A DNA stretch of 64,000 bases. Origin: Micromonospora sp. RP3T. GTDB lineage: Bacteria; Actinomycetota; Actinomycetes; Mycobacteriales; Micromonosporaceae. Shown here in pieces: positions 63,223 through 64,000 of this stretch (positions are counted from its first letter, which is position 1; the number at the start of each line of letters is the position of its first letter). The stretch lies in assembly GCF_003027925.1 (NCBI RefSeq), contig NZ_PYPS01000005.1:62001-126000 (forward strand), written 5' to 3'. The notes beneath the pieces are model-generated. The model saw nothing but the letters and a program-made list of their open reading frames with translations. It made no database searches and was not told where the DNA came from. Both the position numbers and the translations under genes were made by a program.

Positions 63223-64000
63223 ATGAGACTCCTCCGTATCGCGCTGGTGGCGGTGACCGCCATGGCCGCCACCAGCGTCGCCACCCCGGCGAGCGCCGCC
63301 GACGCCCCGTACGACGTGCTGGTCTTCTCCAAGACCGCCGGCTTCCGGCACGACTCCATCGCGGTCGGCACGCAGACCGTCCGCGACCTGGGCGCGGCGA
63401 ACAACTTCACCGTCACCGCGACCGAGGACGCGGCCCAGTTCACCACCGCCAACCTGGCCCGCTTCGAGGCGGTGATCTTCCTCAACACCACCGGCGACGT
63501 GCTCAACGCGACCCAGCAGGCCGCGTTCGAGTCGTACATCGGCGGTGGCGGCGGGTACGTCGGCGTGCACTCCGCCGCCGACACCGAGTACGACTGGCCG
63601 TTCTACGGCAACCTGGTCGGCGCCTGGTTCGCGTCCCACCCGGCGATCCAGCCGGCCACCGTCAAGGTGGAGGACCGGGCGCACGCCGCCACCGCGCACC
63701 TGCCGCAGCGGTGGAACCGCACCGACGAGTGGTACGACTACCGCACCAACGCGCGCTCCACCGCGCACGTGCTGGCCAGCCTCGACGAGTCCACGTACTC
63801 CGGGGGCTCGATGGGCGGCGACCACCCGCACGCCTGGTGCAAGACGTACAGCGGCGGCCGGTCGTTCTACACCGGCGGCGGGCACACCCAGGCGTCGTAC
63901 GCCGACGCGGCGTTCCGGGCGCACCTGCTCGGCGGCATCCGCTACGCCGCCGGCCGCACGAAGGCCGACTGCCGGCCGGAGACCGGCTACACCGCGCTCT
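63223..64000 (+). CDS. ThuA domain secreted protein (3' truncated by window end)
   Basis: At least 259 residues, running off the window. A signal peptide at 1-26 (LLRIALVAVTAMAATSVATP, ASA-AD) leads into a ThuA (trehalose utilisation-like) glutamine-amidotransferase fold: YDVLVFSKTAGFRHDSIAVG, GGGGGYVGVHSAADTEYDWP, and GGDHPHAWCKTYSGGRSFYT. ThuA domains act in sugar oxidation pathways. GGAAGGAAG precedes the ATG, 20 nt after the dehydrogenase, so the two form an operon. Such ThuA proteins often carry a dehydrogenase or CBM domain further on. Confidence 0.93.
   Translation, partial: MRLLRIALVAVTAMAATSVATPASAADAPYDVLVFSKTAGFRHDSIAVGTQTVRDLGAANNFTVTATEDAAQFTTANLARFEAVIFLNTTGDVLNATQQAAFESYIGGGGGYVGVHSAADTEYDWPFYGNLVGAWFASHPAIQPATVKVEDRAHAATAHLPQRWNRTDEWYDYRTNARSTAHVLASLDESTYSGGSMGGDHPHAWCKTYSGGRSFYTGGGHTQASYADAAFRAHLLGGIRYAAGRTKADCRPETGYTAL

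Overview
The window comes from a very GC-rich actinomycete. GTG and TTG starts are common, almost every codon ends in G or C, and genes overlap by ATGA or GTGA. The gene order recO-uppS ... zur-smtB ... glyS and dgt ... dnaG matches the Mycobacterium tuberculosis Rv2343c-Rv2362c neighbourhood. DUF397/DUF5753 regulator pairs and several intergenic hairpin families point to Micromonosporaceae (Micromonospora or a close relative). The family-level assignment is an inference. No rRNA, tRNA, insertion sequence or CRISPR array was seen.

Region 1, about 1-30 kb, is mostly core. It holds a DUF4097 lipoprotein, recO-uppS, two small proteins, 6-phosphogluconate dehydrogenase and a thiamine-binding protein. 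A TPP riboswitch then precedes a ykoEDC-type ECF transporter for thiamine or its pyrimidine precursor. An alpha/beta hydrolase, a SIS protein and a large acyl-CoA dehydrogenase follow. Zinc homeostasis is next: znuABC with a candidate operator, then smtB-zur. After that come glyS, a DUF559/AbiEi-like protein, dusB, a secreted C39-like peptidase, a SnoaL-like/XRE divergent pair, a GH20 hexosaminidase and pyruvate phosphate dikinase.

Region 2, 30-39 kb, holds VOC-dgt, a siderophore-interacting protein, a BCCT betaine/choline transporter, and an ABC-2 exporter operon with its own XRE regulator behind a perfect inverted repeat. It ends with dnaG and a small conserved gene.

Region 3, 39-45.3 kb, is accessory and partly decayed. 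An MFS transporter and a methyltransferase have both lost their 5' ends and abut head to head. The methyltransferase is also interrupted by ten copies of an 8-bp repeat. A uridine-kinase-like gene follows a 5'-truncated glycosyltransferase. Then come a MerR/GyrI regulator, an XRE-DUF5753/DUF397 pair, an unrecognised membrane protein and a YihY family protein.

Region 4, 46.4-64 kb, is the most interesting part. A ROK regulator leads a ribose-type sugar ABC importer and a Gfo/Idh/MocA oxidoreductase. Next is an ebo-type metabolite-traffic operon: inositol-3-phosphate synthase, UbiA-like EboC, TIM-barrel isomerase, EboA, TatD-like EboB, EboE and a nucleotide pyrophosphatase. After it comes a multidomain secreted PQQ-type sugar dehydrogenase and a ThuA protein that runs off the window. 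The ROK promoter and the dehydrogenase promoter share the same layout: CTTTTG-N10/11-CANAAG operator, 24 bp, TGGACA, 17-18 bp, TANTGT. This suggests that one regulator controls both ends of the region.

Two families of short repeats run through the window. R elements (about 55 bp, five copies, rich in GGGGCCCC and TTAAGC) sit at gene ends, and some lie inside genes: R5 is in frame inside eboC, and R4 supplies the C-terminus of the oxidoreductase. B elements (core CCGTTGATCAWGRAGTT) sit just after the stop codons of three minus-strand genes.
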